This document shows, in pieces, positions 44,301 through 57,000 of a DNA stretch of 64,000 nucleotides; the first letter of the stretch is position 1, and each line of letters begins with the position of its first letter. Source of the DNA: Deuterostichococcus epilithicus (lineage: Eukaryota; Chlorophyta; Trebouxiophyceae; Prasiolales; Stichococcaceae). Below the pieces are notes generated by a model. That model worked only from the letters and a program-made list of their open reading frames with translations, was not told the origin of the DNA and ran no database searches. The position numbers and the translations under genes were made by a program. The stretch is taken from positions 2,914,001-2,978,000 of the forward strand of contig JAVTLE010000014.1 of assembly GCA_033439295.1 (NCBI GenBank), given 5' to 3'.

Positions 44301-45988
44301 TAATGCAGGCGAGCAGCGGCTCTTTTCGGAACAGCAGCTCATGGACTGCAGCTGGGGCTTCACGCACAACAAGGTTCGGCCGCATGGCTTGGGTGCATGA
44401 GCAGGTCGATCAGCATGACCGCGCAAGCCCAGGCATCTGCCAGACCATACCATATCCATCGTCCACCGGAAAGGCGAGGTCAGCGGAGTCCGCCCTGCAG
44501 GCGTGCGATGGCGGCCTGTACGAAGGCGCTTTCCACTACCTGACGCGCGGCGAGGGCGTGCCGCTGGCGCTGGAGGAGGACTACCCATGTGAGCAGTTTT
44601 TCAAAGCCACGTCGTTTCGAATGCGGAACCAGCACCGAGCTGCAGTTCCTTGCTCGACGGCCGTCTGCGCTGCCAACATGTATGCGCCTGGCTGCTCCTT
44701 GCCCTTCACTTCATAACATCGCTCATCACGCGGGCGAGGCGACCTGCGAACCCTGACAGGCCTGTGCGCCGCCCGCAGACCGAGGCCAGGACAGCTTCTG
44801 CCGCGACAACTCGTCCGCTGTCCAGGACAGCACCATTCGCTTCAAGGTGCCCCCTACATTACTATCATATTCCCATACCCCCCTGCCCCCCTTGCAGACG
44901 CGTCGTGGTGCAGTAGCAGTCATTTCATAGTGCACGCAGCACATGGAGCCCCAGCATCTCTCAGTCATGCTTCATGTGCTCGACATGTCCCTACCGCATG
45001 GACACGGCCTGAACGTTGCCCGGCATGAATGAAAGGCATTGTTCCCAGCAGGGGTTCAAGGCCGTGCGCCGGGGCGACGTGGAAGGCGTTAAGGAGGCGC
45101 TGTACTCGAGGGGCCCCCTCGCCGTGTCCATTGACGCCGGTGCGCCCTCCTGCCCACGCACCAAGCGCCGGGCACACCGTTGTTGCAGGGTCGTGCTCCC
45201 GACATGGGATTGCTTTGGACGAGTGCCCGGACTGACGGGTGAGCACGGTGCCTGCAGGGAACCCCAGCTTCCGCTTCTACAGCTCGGGAGTGTGAGGCCC
45301 TCGTTCCCCGCCCGCTGCACTGCCTCCCCACCCTGTGCTCTGTGCCCCTTCTGCGCACCACCCAAATCGTGGACATATGAGGATGTGCTAGCTCAACGAG
45401 TCCGCTGACACAGCGCCTGCTGCTGTGCTGTGCAGGTATGACGAGCCGGCCTGCAAGTGGAAGCAGGACGATTTGGACCACTCCGTCATGCTGGTCGGCT
45501 ATGGCACCACCGAGGGCGGCAAGGACTACTGGACCGTCAAGTGAGCGGCTGCGCAACATGCTCCACAGTGCTCACCGCAACGGCTGCCTTTGCTGACACT
45601 CCCTTTGAGAGGCACTGCGTGGTTCAGAGGCTGATCATTGAAAGCAAACAACATGAAGTTTTACCCCAAATCATGTTTGCTGCACAGGAACTCGTGGTCC
45701 AGGCAAGGCCCCAGCAGCTCTCTCCGCACATGCAATAAAGGAAGCACCAGACATGCAAACATGTGGCGGCTGAGGTCGCGGACAGAACTCAGCTCCACAT
45801 GGCATGCTGCATGCCCATCAGAGCACGCAGCCATGCGAGGTGCTGAGCACAGCTTTGCGCGCAGGTTCTGGGGAGACCGCGGGTATGTGCACATCAGCCG
45901 GGACCACCATGGCTGCGGCATTGCCTCTGACGCGATCTATGCAGTTGTGGACCGCAATGAGGACGTCGCCGTGACAGCAGAGGAGTGA
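41362..45988 (+). CDS. Papain-family (C1A) cysteine protease with N-terminal counting-factor-associated-D-type domain
   Basis: Secretory or vacuolar protease. The leader [19 protein letters not shown] precedes a hydrophobic core ([15 protein letters not shown]). The N-terminal domain (41.6-42.9 kb: [67 protein letters not shown]) matches the extension of Dictyostelium CfaD-like proteases. A propeptide follows ([29 protein letters not shown]), then the mature enzyme from DWRGTDADG. Catalytic residues are Gln and Cys in [11 protein letters not shown], His in [12 protein letters not shown] and Asn in KNSWS. Other conserved parts are [48 protein letters not shown]. The Asn sits on a 15-nt exon (45688-45702) followed by a GC donor. 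All catalytic residues are present, so an active enzyme is likely. Confidence 0.94.
45688..45702 (+). other. 15-nt micro-exon with catalytic Asn, followed by a GC-AG intron
   Basis: The exon is bounded by acceptor tgcacag (45687) and donor AG/GCAAGG (45703). It adds N-S-W-S between DYWTVK and RFWGDRGY. Phases agree on both sides (2 in, 2 out). The GCAAGG donor is the classic GC-type consensus. Confidence 0.8.
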
Positions 45989-46330
45989 GCAATTGCACAG
46001 CGCGCGAGGTGCCACGAGCCCGATATCCGCATGCACATTGTGGAGTGAGGTAGTGCTGCTGTGTCATTTATTTGGGATGCCGCTGGCAGCAAGTCCATCA
46101 GCTTGTTGACGGCTTGAAGGAACCATTGATTCGAGTGATGTGATGCCAAGCCGTGTGTCCTTCACTGTCAGCATGTGCTTCTTGTGGTCTGCGTGCCGCA
46201 AATGGTATCCATTCCGTGCTGTTCGTCGCAGTCTGCAGTTCTGGTTGCTTCGGTCTCATGTTTGTAAGACAGCAGAAAAGGTGCGCTTCGCACCAAGATG
46301 ACAAGACTGCCTCTCACGCTGCGCATGCGT
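45989..46330. other. Convergent 3' flanks of protease and sulfotransferase genes
   Basis: About 340 bp between two stops facing each other. Nothing recognisable beyond presumptive 3' UTRs. Confidence 0.5.
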
Positions 46331-49248
46331 CTACTTGTTCCACTCCAGATAGCTAGGTTCCGACAGCAGCTGCGACAGCTCCTGGTTGAACGGCTCGTAA
46401 AACTTCAGCAGTCGCACCCGCGTTGACGGCAGCATGGCTGGCGCACCCTGCACAGCGCTGTGCGGCTGTGCCGCCGCCACCATGCCGCCCAGGCCATCTG
46501 GCGGCTCCTTCAGCCCCAAAAATTGCAGCACCTGTGCATAGGAGGGGGATTGACGCGTCAAGCCACCAGGGATCAGCGCCTGGTGCCCTCCAGTAGCCGT
46601 CGCAAGTTCCCCTTGCCACATTGCCCGCACGGGGTGTCGGCCTCTAATATGCCAAGACGTGTGGCCAGTTAAGCGCAGCACCTCACTGACGGTATGCCGA
46701 GGATCAAGCACGTGAAGGTGTCGGCTCGAATCACCTGCTGCAACGTGTTCTCCCCGTCCCGGAAGTAGGCGTCTGCCCTGATCGGCAGCAGCCGCTCCCT
46801 GGGTATGTGGCGCAGCCATCGCCGAAGGAACACTGAGTGCATGCCCCGGATGACCTGCAGCAATAAACGCACTGGCACTGACGCTACTTCCTGCAGCGCG
46901 ACCAGGAGATTCTGTACGGTTCAGGCGGTTCTTGCTGGCCATGCCCTGCTGTAGCTCCAGGGTGCAACAGGGGCGGCGCCTACAAGCACGGGGAACCGTC
47001 TGCAGCATACCAGAGGTAACCTTGCCGGCCAAGATGGACGGACGACAGCACAAATTTCTCTTCGATCGAGGCAGGTCTCACACATGGCAAGGGCGGCACC
47101 TGGTCGCAGTGGAAGAACACTTTCTCCTCCTCCATGCCGAGCGCCTCGAAGTACAGCGCGCACGCGTCGGCGGAGCCATGCCGCCGCACGCACGCCTCGA
47201 ATGCGCCCAGCTGCTCATCCACGTACGCCGCCAGGCCCTGCGCCGGCAACCGGCCAACATGTCGGGAGACCCTCAGGGACTTGACTTGGAATTGGCGCGC
47301 CCAGAGATGAACCTTGAGGAACCTTTGAGGACACGAGCAACAGGGTCTGTCGTCCAGGTGGCGAGGCTCGTGGTGTAATGCCGCCGCGCGCCAGGCAGGA
47401 GCTGGCGGCGGCTGCACGCCCCTCGCGCACAGGCACATGGCAACGGCGGCGGCGACAACAGCGGCAACAGCAGGCAGACGGGCAAGCCGTGTGTCGTCAG
47501 GAGACATCGGTCTTCGGGCCTCGCCTCTGATGTGGCGTCATACTTGTCCTTATAATGGCCGTAGCTCCAGTAGGCGGAAACCAGACGGTCGACCGGGTTG
47601 CGCAGCAGCACGGCCAGCCTGACGGGCCAGGCGCCGTAGGCGGCATGCACCAGCAGCGGCAGGTGCGCATCGTCGAAGCCGACGCCTGCGTCGGCGATCA
47701 CCTGTGCAAAGCAGGGTTGTCCCTCGCACCGTTCAGTGCACCCTCGCATCATCACCAAACAATTGCCCAAAAACCCAGAGACGCACGGGCACTGCCCGGC
47801 TCGCCGCTGACTGCAAGCTCCCATGGGCCTCCTGCTCGTTTGACGAGGTCAGCAAGGCCTGAGACCAGTCACTGCACGACACAACATCGTCGCACACAAC
47901 TCTAGGCAGGACAATTGAGGCGCGGACATGCCTTTCGGTCCTCCGCCTGCGCCGCCGCGAAGCAGCTGCCGGCAACGCAGGCGTCGCGCAGGCCATCGTT
48001 GCCGGCGGCCGTCTCCGAGCAGTTGCGCCAGCACGCCTCCATGGTGACCCTGTAGCCTGGGTGCGCGCGCGCCGCGGCTGCATCCAGCCATGCACAGGAG
48101 CATTCAAGAATGCTCACAACGCTGCATTTGTGTCCTCACACACGCTTGCGACAGCGCCAGTATTGTAGTTCCCCATACCTGTTCACAGTCACATTTGCGG
48201 TATGCATTGAGGCACCAAAATTGCCTTGCCACGAGGCTGCAGTGCCTTGACCCGGACAGTTGTGCCTACTCTAGGAGGCGAGACCATCTGAAGCGTTAGA
48301 TAGACACACACATACCTGACCAGTAAAAGTGGAACGTCGACTGGCTGGTGTCCATGAGCAAGGAGTCAGCGGGGCTGAGGCCCGCCGCTGCCTCGGCAAA
48401 GCCGTCAAGGTACTCGGCCACTGGCTTGGCGAACTCGGCGAAAAACTGGGTGTTGCTGCTGGGCCCCTGTGCGACGGGCGCCTCATGCTGGATGACACAG
48501 CAGATCAATGACGGCGTGTGCGGCAGCAGCTGGCGTGGAACCACCTGGACCAGAGCCTCCTAGCGTGAGGACGGCAGGCGCTGCGGTGCCACTGCCAATG
48601 CCGATGGGTTTGAAGGTGCATCCGAGTTGGCATCGAGGGCAGGCCAGGCCATGCGCACTCAGAGATTGTCACCATCTTGACGTCGGGATGTGCGGCGAGC
48701 CGCGCCGACAGGGTGCCCGCTCCGGACTGAAAGCCGCCAGCCAGCAGGAAGCCAGGCAGGCAGCGCGTCTTTCCGTCGGCGCTCCAGCACGGCGTCTTGC
48801 GGTGCGACTCAAGGAACGCCTCGGGGATCAGTGCCGTCAGGTCTGGGTCCAGCCGGGCTGCAGCCTTCCGGCAGGTGGCCGCATCCAGCACAGCACCTGC
48901 AGTTAGCACGTGCTGCTCAAACACTGGCACTGCGCTGCAATATCTTTGAGCAAACAAGCGTAGCCTCATGTCCTGCAGGATCGCACAAGGGAGGCACAGC
49001 AGACCTTGCTCCTCGCTGTGTACCGCCTCCGGCGCTGGCGCTGCCTGCTGTGCCGGCCGCGTGGTCGTCGCATGTGCCAAGCGCTGCGCGGCGTTCCTGG
49101 TGCCGATGATCAGGAACAGCGCGAAGGTCAGCAGCCCAGAAATGACTGTGATGCGTGCAAACAGCCGCCGCTTGCTGCGGCTGCGCTTGCGCCTGCTTTC
49201 CAATCTTGGTCGAGGCTGCAATGTCCAACTTGCATGCACATCAGCCAT
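46331..49248 (-). CDS. Golgi-type carbohydrate sulfotransferase-like membrane protein, divergent PAPS loop
   Basis: Type II membrane protein: a basic cytosolic head (SRRKRSRSKRRLF) and one transmembrane segment (ITVISGLLTFALFLIIG) followed by a lumenal region with several cysteines. The sulfotransferase fold is indicated by LPGFLLAGGFQSGAGTLSAR, LAAHPDVKMV (5'-PSB region), FFAEFAKPVAEYLDGFAEAA, DTSQSTFHFYW, the 3'-PSB VRLAVLLRNPVDRLVSAYWS, a Cys-containing helix FEACVRRHGSADACALYFEA, RGMHSVFLRRWLRHIPRERL, LPIRADAYFRDGENTLQQ and a C-terminus FYEPFNQELSQLLSEPSYLE. Order and motifs resemble GalNAc4S-6ST-like enzymes that sulfate polysaccharides with PAPS. The loop usually reading KxGTT has Gln in place of the Lys (FQSGAGT). 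This could mean altered PAPS binding or a non-catalytic member. Confidence 0.83.
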
Positions 49249-49906
49249 GTTTGTGGCTCAATGATCGTGGCTGCGCTCGATCTGACTCATTCTGGACGGT
49301 GCTGTCCGAATGCGTGTTACTCGTACAACTTGCAGCATCGATAACTTTCGTGAGTCGATGCACCGTTAGACTTTGCTTGCTCAGACTCAGGAATTTACTA
49401 CTTGCTGTGATTAGACATGGTGTGAAACGTGGATCCTTTCGCGGAATGGCAGCTTATTGACGCTGGCCATCAACCGGTGATTAGTGTGAGCAGAACAGCG
49501 AGGCGTTGCGGAAACTGCAAAATAATGGCCGATCGGAGCATCGCACGTATCATGAATGCTGCAAAGTTGGTCTGGATGGACATCTGCGTGCGTTCAACCG
49601 GTCATCTCGCATTTCCGGGTGGATTCAAGCTCGCTGGCCGCGGACGGATCCGCCGCCGTGCTGGTCCAATTCCCACCCAGTTTCACCTCGCCAGCCCAGG
49701 AGCGACCGGAACCCTAGGTCCACGCAGGCGAGGCTTGATACTCAAGAGTGCTGGACAAGCGCCCATCCGACAGCACGTAGGCACACCGGCATTGACAGGC
49801 TTCTGATGGGTTCGCTCTTTCAGCAAGGACAGTCGCGCTGTCAGCCGCGCACTCAATACCCAGCCGACCGGACAGCCGTCCACACAGCATGCCACCTTTG
49901 CATGTG
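49249..49906. other. Intergenic: sulfotransferase upstream region and PYM 3' flank
   Basis: About 660 bp. It holds the sulfotransferase promoter (minus strand) and the PYM 3' UTR. Open frames on the plus strand (49.5-49.8 kb) show no family similarity. Confidence 0.45.
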
Positions 49907-50788
49907 TCATTGTTCCAAAGCTGCAAGCTCTTTCTTCCATTCTTCAATTTTTCCGAGCTTTAGCTGCTCCTGTTCCGTCAGCTTGGAGCCTTCGTCCTGT
50001 TCTCGCTGAAGGATCTCGCACTGCCGCAGCTGCAACAGCAGCGTGACCCGTCAGGCCCCCACGCAGCTGCCACCATAAGATGTTTGATTGAGCAGCATGC
50101 GAGAAAAATCCGATACCCATGGTGCAACCACAGGCAGCATGGTCCGCAGCGCACCTTCTTCTTCAGGGCCCTGACTTGCTTTTCCACGGCAGCAGGGTCT
50201 GAAGCTGGTGCGCCAGTGGCCGTCGGCGGCACCGCTGCGGCGGCACAGTCGTCCGCTCCTCGGCTACTGCCGCCGCCGAGGCTGAGCTGCTGCATGCGGT
50301 CTCCCACGCTCCCAGCTGGGCTGCCTGCTCCGTTCATCGAGCTGCCGCCCGCAGGCTTCTCACTAGCCTTCTTCTCCTTTCGTTTTTCGTTCTTTTTTGC
50401 TGCCTTGGACTTGTTGGCCGCCGCATTGGCTGCCCGCGCCGCAGCAAGCGCCGCGGAGTCCATGCCCGGAACGTGATTCTTCGCGGCGTCCCGAAACTGC
50501 ACGGCCCCGCGCAGCGTTGCTAGTGGGATCATGGGGTAGATTGCCTGGACCATGCCTCCGAAGCGGTCTCGCGCCGACGGCGCCCACGGCACAGTTCGCA
50601 TGCACGACCCGGGCTGCACAGCGGCAGATGCATTACGGGACTCATGTCACCTGCGCTCCTCTTGAAACGTAGACCTGCTGCTCATCCTGCGGCACGTAGC
50701 CGGGCCTCACTTTTCGCTCCTTTCGCAACGTGCCATCGGGCCGTCGTGTCGCAGCGATCACACGTTCACGGTCCCCCTCCGTCGCCAT
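49907..50788 (-). CDS. PYM1: PYM (partner of Y14 and Mago) homologue
   Basis: Ribosome-associated factor that removes exon junction complexes from spliced mRNA. Exon 1 (50788 to about 50650) is short and gives the diagnostic N-terminus: MATEGDRERVIAATRRPDGT, LRKERKVRPGYVPQDEQQVY, ending SRGAQ at donor CAG/GTGACA. This is the Mago/Y14-binding segment. It joins in phase 0 to FRDAAKNHVPGMDSAALAAA, a Lys/Ala-rich ribosome-binding-like region (SKAAKKNEKRKEKK) and a Gly/Ser linker (MQQLSLGGGSSRG). The last exon is the conserved coiled coil LRQCEILQREQDEGSKL, TEQEQLKLGKIEEWKKELA, stop at 49907. Length (about 200 residues) is normal. It is head-to-head with the SOS1-type gene. Confidence 0.88.
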
Positions 50789-51089
50789 CGCAGATCCTTA
50801 CTACGATGAATTTTGAAATGTTTCTGCACAGTATATATGTTGACAGGGGGACGCCTGCCAAGGCGTTTGTCATGCAGCGGCCATGCCCCTGAAGGTGACG
50901 GGGTGCACGATCGTGCTCAGCAGCGATGCACAAGCCGTGGCAGCCATTTACACTGGAGAATCGACTCAGATATGCTCGGTGAGGCAGCACACCATGTTGC
51001 GATCTTGCAGCGCCAGAATCCCTTGGATTCGAGTTGCATTCCTCTCGCGACATGATACCGTGACAGCTTCTTGCAGGTCGTGCAGCGAT
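50789..51089. promoter_or_regulatory. Divergent promoter, PYM (-) / SOS1-type antiporter (+)
   Basis: About 300 bp separate the two start codons. A gtatatatg TATA-like stretch lies at 50832-50840. Which gene it serves is unknown. If the plus-strand gene has an upstream exon here the shared region is shorter. Confidence 0.45.
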
Positions 51090-54000
51090 ATGAGTCCTTC
51101 CAGAAGTTCCAAGCACCTCCATGCTGGCAGCAGAGTGTGCAGCTCATTGGTGTTGTTGTTGCTGTTGCTGTTGATCGTCGCACTGCCCCATGGTGTACAT
51201 GGCGCTGGCGAAGCAGTGGCTCCGGCACAGGCCGAGGGCACCGGCGAAGTCGGATACAGTCAGGGGCGATGCTCCAGCTTCACCGAAATAGAGCCCGCAA
51301 GTGGCATTACCTTCGTAGTGGTGGCGCTGTTTGTGGGCTTGGTCAGCTACCACGTGCTGGCGTTCATTCCGGTGCCATACACGGCGGTGCTCCTGGTGAG
51401 CATTACAAATCAAGGAAGCAGCAATTCCTGCATGAGCTTTGCATCTCCTGCTCGACCTGACTTTAGACCGTCCATCGCTCGTGTGCCTCAGGCATTTGGG
51501 GCTGTGCTCGGCGTCGCGAACGAGGCAGGCGCACGATGGCATATCCTGGCCGAGGGCATATGCCTATGGGAGGTGAGCACCGTGCCTGCATACAGCTCTC
51601 GTCAGCAAGGCCTGCAGAACAACTGGACGTGCTTGGTTGACGGACCTTGGTTTTTGCAGAACATCGACCCAACGCTGCTGCTGGCGACCTTCCTCCCTGT
51701 GCTGCTGTTCAACAGCGCGTTTCAAGCCCACTGGCACACCGTCAGGCGGCAGAAGATCCCCATTCTGCTGCTGGTAGCGCTCCCATCTGCTGAGCTGTGT
51801 CTGTTTGACTTGCCTGAGATGCGTGTACCTGAGGTGTGCGATGCGCAACTGCCCCACTCCAAGGCTGCCCAGCGGCGCGCGGCTCTGCTGATCATGCTGT
51901 AAACGACGCAGGCCTTCCCGGGCGTGCTGCTGGCCACCGGAGCCATCGCGGTGCTGATGCGCTACAGCTTTCCTTACTCCTGGAGCTGGACAGAGAGCCT
52001 GCTGTTCGGCGCCATGATGGCGGCGACAGACCCAGTGGCCACCGTGGCGGTGCTCGGCCAGGTGTGGTCATTGCATGTCTGTAGCGCCTGCGGGCGCCGC
52101 CGCGAATATGCGGACATCCAGTTGCATCCCTGGGCGACTGCTTTTCACGTTCTGCTCGAGCACATGGCTGCCGTGAGGTTTACTCTGCTCGCAGCCTCGA
52201 GATGACTCTCGGCTGCTGTCGAATTGCAGTGTGGCGCGTCAGAGCGGCTGAGGACGCTCATAGAGGGCGAGTCGCTCGTCAACGACGGGTCTGCCAGCGT
52301 CGTCTTCTTCCTTTTGCAGGCGAGTTGATGTCTAGAGGCTGCAGACCTGCCAGAGCCACGCCTTCGTGTTCTACCTTGCTTTGCAGGTGCCCTGCTTCCG
52401 CGTTTGGCCGCACACACAGTGTCGCGCTGGCTGGCACAGGCATGGGTGGAGGGAAAGACTCAGACAGCTGGCGAGGCGGTGCGCATCTCGGTGCAACTGA
52501 GCGTGGGGGCCGCCGCTTTCGGTGTGGCTGTGGGCATCGTCGCCACGCTCTGGCTGCGCTTCATGTTCGACAATGCGCACGCAGAGATCACCCTAACGGT
52601 GCGGCGATCTCGCTGCAAGCACCACCAGTTGGCTTGCACAGTAGCTGCTCTGGCACCCGGCTCCGCTCCTGCTCTGGCATCCGGCTGCCCTGACACCCGC
52701 CGGCACCTGACGCCCGCCGGCAGAGCTGCAAGCGGCGCATGCCTCACGTCGCAGATAGTGCCGCACAGCATCGCTGAGGTCACCCTTCTGTCGGACGTCT
52801 TACCTGGCGCCTCACCTGGCATCTTCGCATGCAAGTTCCAAACACACATTTTCGAGCGTCTGCACTAACGTCCTGCCAATAGTGCCGATTGCTGTGCCCA
52901 CAGATAGTGGCGGCTTACGGAGCGTACTCTGTGTCGGACGAGCTGCTGAGCGTGTCGGGGCTGCTGGCCGTCGTGGCGCTGGGCACCTGGCTGAGCGCCA
53001 AGGGGCAGCACCGCATCAGCTCCCGCGTCGACACCCCGCTGCGCGCCGTCTGGTGGGTTTCGCCGCCAGTGGCTGCGGTCCGCACTTTGCCTGCGCCCAA
53101 GCTGTGCTCTGGGGTGGTGGTGGTTGACTCCTCTGCATGCGCACGTCGCAGCTAATCTGCCATGTCAAGATTGCCTCCAGGATCACACTGGCTCGCTTGC
53201 ATCTAGGCGGCTTGTGGTGTGGCAAGCATCATTTGCATTTTGCAAGCACCGCCCGGTGAGAACACAGCTGGTGCGCCAGAGTGGGGCGGCTGTGGCAATG
53301 TGATTCAGTGGACCTGAGTGCTTGCTCGACGCTTGCGCAGGGGAGAACTGGAATACATTGCAAACACCTTGATCTTCGTGCTGGCAGGCGTCATCATCGC
53401 AGGCCGCATCTGGTACGAGTCCCTGTGTCTCGCATTCCGCCCTGTCGTGTACCAGATGAACTGGGGCATGAAGCTTACTTTGCCGCAATGCAGGAACTCG
53501 GAGCACACGACGGAGTCGCTGATACAGCCTGCCGACTACGGCTATGCCGCCCTGCTGTGGGTCTATCTGCAGGTCCGCTGTCATGCACACCTGAGTGTCC
53601 AAGCTTTGCAGGCGCCAGTGTGCGACGCTGCAACACTGTGCCGTTCTTGGGCACGGACGCGGCGGCCCTGCAGGTGATTGCCGAGCGTGTGCCAGCTCTG
53701 CTCTGGGCAGAGGCTGTGCATGCCGCTGTGCATGAAACAGTGCCTGGTGCCGCAGGTAGTGCGTGCGCTGACGGTGCTGGTGATGTGGCCGCTGCTGGCC
53801 AAGGCAGGATATGGTCTGGACTGGCGGGAGGGCCTCGTGCTGGTGAGCCTTGCAGCCGCTGCACCGCAGGCCTGACGAGTAGTGTTCCCATGCCAGTCGT
53901 GCAGCGGATGTCTTGACGGCGCCGCTCAGTGGTCACCTCAGCTTCGACGTAAAGTAGCACCGAATGGCGATTCGCCAAGCAGATGCCTGGGGAAGCAGCG

Positions 54001-57000
54001 GGGATCTCGAGCGACGGTGAGGCAAGCAGCATGAGCACCGCAGGTGTGGGCCGGGCTGCGGGGTGCCGTCGGGCTGTCGCTGGGCCTGTACCTTTTGCTG
54101 GACAACTCCATTGAGAACTTGCGCTACCGGACGCTGAGCTTCTTCTTCGTCGGCATGATGGTGCGGCTCCGCGTTCTCCCGAGCTGTGGTGCAGATCCTT
54201 GGGGACATGGCATCGACGTGCTGTCTGCGTGTTGCCAGCGCGGTGTGGTTATGCTGCTGCTGCTGCTGTGCTGCTGCTGCGGTGAGACCGTGCCTGTTTC
54301 AAGCACAGGCCGCCATCACGCTGGTGGTCCAGGGCTCGACCACAGGCCTGCTGCTGCGGGTGAGAGCCACCTCCCTCCGCGACGAGCAATGTTGGGCAAA
54401 CGTCGCGGCACACGCCTCCGCCTCCCCCAAGCTGGCGCCTCACCTGAAAGAACGCTCGTTCCTCGTATTGTTCCACGAGACAGCCCCACTGCCGCAGGTG
54501 CTGGGTCTCACAAAGCCGGAGGCGGAGCGACGTCACTTTTTGCACAGCGTGTTCCGCTCCATGGACGATGACCTGGCGGAGGAGATTGCCACCGCCCGCA
54601 CCCAGCCCCACGTCCTGGGCGGCCCCGACTGGTATAAGGTGTGCTTCTGCTGCAACCCACCCTGGAATGTGGTGCAGACTGCGTGCGACTGCCGCGCTGC
54701 GCTCCATCTTGCAGGCTCTGCTGCACAAGCCGGTCGTAGTGAACTGGGTGTGAGGCAGGGCCCGCCAGCGGTATCGTTTCGGGCTCCGCAGGTGAAGCAG
54801 ATGTCGCAGCTGGATGCGGAGGGGATGCTGCAGCGCTACGGCAGCCTGCTGTCGACGTCCGCCCCGGACATGAGCAGAATTTCTGCGCAGCGGGGTCTGA
54901 CAGGTGGGCGGCGAATGCTCTCAGTGATGTGTTGTGCAGCCATTACAGTCGACAGCCGACGGCACCTCTGGCCATCGATGCTGTGGGGTGCCGCAACTCT
55001 GTCACCACCCAGCTGCCCCGGCACAGGGCCCCAGTCACAACACACTAATCGTACACTGATGCACCTGACTTGCGGGTGGACAGGCCCATCCAAGCGCAGG
55101 CTGATGGACAATGCCGCCCTCACGGCGGACAAGCGGCGGCGGCTGCTGCAGGCGGCGCGCGCCAGCGTGCTGGGCCTCGAGTTCTATGAGAAGGCGGGCG
55201 ACGTGTACCACCTCATTGCCGCGATGGACCAGGTGCGACTTGATCGCAGTCGGTCACGACATGTCCCTCCGCGGCACCAGGCAGCAGCCGCACACACGAA
55301 CGTCTGCCAGACATCGTCTGCACAAGTATACCCAGCAAGGTCACACCTCTGTTGTGCAGGCAATGGACCGCGTGGGTGCGCCGCTGTGCGACTGGGTGCT
55401 GCTGCAGCGCAGACTGGCGGTTCCCAAATGGCTGCAGTTCCTCTACAGGTCCGCCTTTGCCAAGTTCTGAGCAAACTCTGAGTATCCGACGCCGTGCCGT
55501 CTGCACAATGGCAATCTACTGCCGCTGAGTACGTGTGCTGAGGCAGTGTGAAGGTTTACCAGGTGAGATGACCGCACTCCAAGGATACGAAGGCCCTGCA
55601 ACGCATCCTCTGAGCGGGATTGGGACCTATCAGAAACATGCTTTGCAACTCGCGCACCTGGAAGCATGCCCAGCATGCAAACGTCATTCTGCTGCAGGAG
55701 CCTGCAGCGGGTGCCGCGGCTGGGCGCGCTCGCGGAGTCGCTGCTGGCGGGCCAACTGGCGGCGGCCCTGGAGCGCTCCTCCGCCTTCGTGCTCGCCCAC
55801 GAGGACGCCGCCCGCGACCTGCGCAGGTGTGCGGTCGACACTACGCCGGCACCTGGCAGTGTTCGATCAAGTCCCGGCCTGCCCACGGCATCGCACGAGG
55901 GCCGCACTTGCAGGGTGGGAGCAACCGTGGGACCTGCAGGCTGTGGGGCTCTCCCAGCAGGGCGCAGGGACTGACCCGCCGCATGGGCTGACGCGGCTCG
56001 GCGCTGCAACAGGTACGAGTGCCTGGAGGACGAGGGGGGCGAGGAGGGGGTGCCGGACATGGAGACGCTTGCGCGGCGGGACGCGGCGCGGCACACCGCC
56101 ACCCGCACCGTGCTGCAGGAGAGCGCCCAGGTGCTGCGCCTGGTGCTGCCTCCCAGTCGTCCCGCCGTCCTGGCCGCCTCCGCTGTGGGTCAAGAGCATG
56201 CCTCTGAGCCAGCTGCGCGCTTGCGGTCAAGGACATGTGTCAGGGTGTTTGTGGCAAAGCACGTCGCCGCGTGGCAGCAGGGCGAGGTGTCAACCCTCAA
56301 CGTGTCCAACACTGGTTGCTGCTGCGCGGACGCAGGAGTGCGCCGCGGCTGAGGCCTTCATGCGGGGCGTGCGTCTGGCGTACCCGGAGGTGGCGGCGGT
56401 GGTGCGCACCGCGCAGCTGGCGCACAAGCTGCTGGCCCGCAAGGCCGCCTTCCTCGCAGAGCTGAACAAGACGGGTGCGGGCGGGAGGGACCCTGTTTCC
56501 CAGCAAGATCTTGTGTAGGACGCAGGATGCAGGATCAAGTCGCAGCACTGCCGGATGCGAGCCCAGAGCCTCATGGGATGCAGCACGGATGGTGGGAGAG
56601 ACGGATGCGGCTCAAATGCTCTGGCGTCTGGGCTGGGGAACGCAAGCAGCGTGATTGGGACACTCGACCTGGCATCTGAATCGGCCCCTGTGCGGGGAGC
56701 GCAGGGCTGGTAGAGGAGACTGAGGCGGCGCAGATGGAGGATCTGCTGGAGCGGCGCACCAAGCGGCTGTACTTCCGCGCGCCGCGGCCCTCCGCCGCAC
56801 CGCCGCAGGCGCTGGCGCGACGCCACCCGGCGCTGGCGGCGCTGCCGCCGCCCGCCTTCCGCGCAGTGCTGCAGGTAGGCAGCCTCGAGTCGGAGCCCAG
56901 GCCTGCCGGCTGGGCAGCCATTGTTCCCAAAGCTGCAAGACGACCTTGCAAAGGCCATGGCTTCTGCTCCTGCAGACGCTCCCCCCACGGCTGTGCCAGG

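Noticed and set aside
54240-54300. CTG-rich run as a microsatellite expansion
   Set aside because: Short, interrupted, and inside an intron of the SOS1-type gene. Leu/CTG runs are common in this GC-rich genome.
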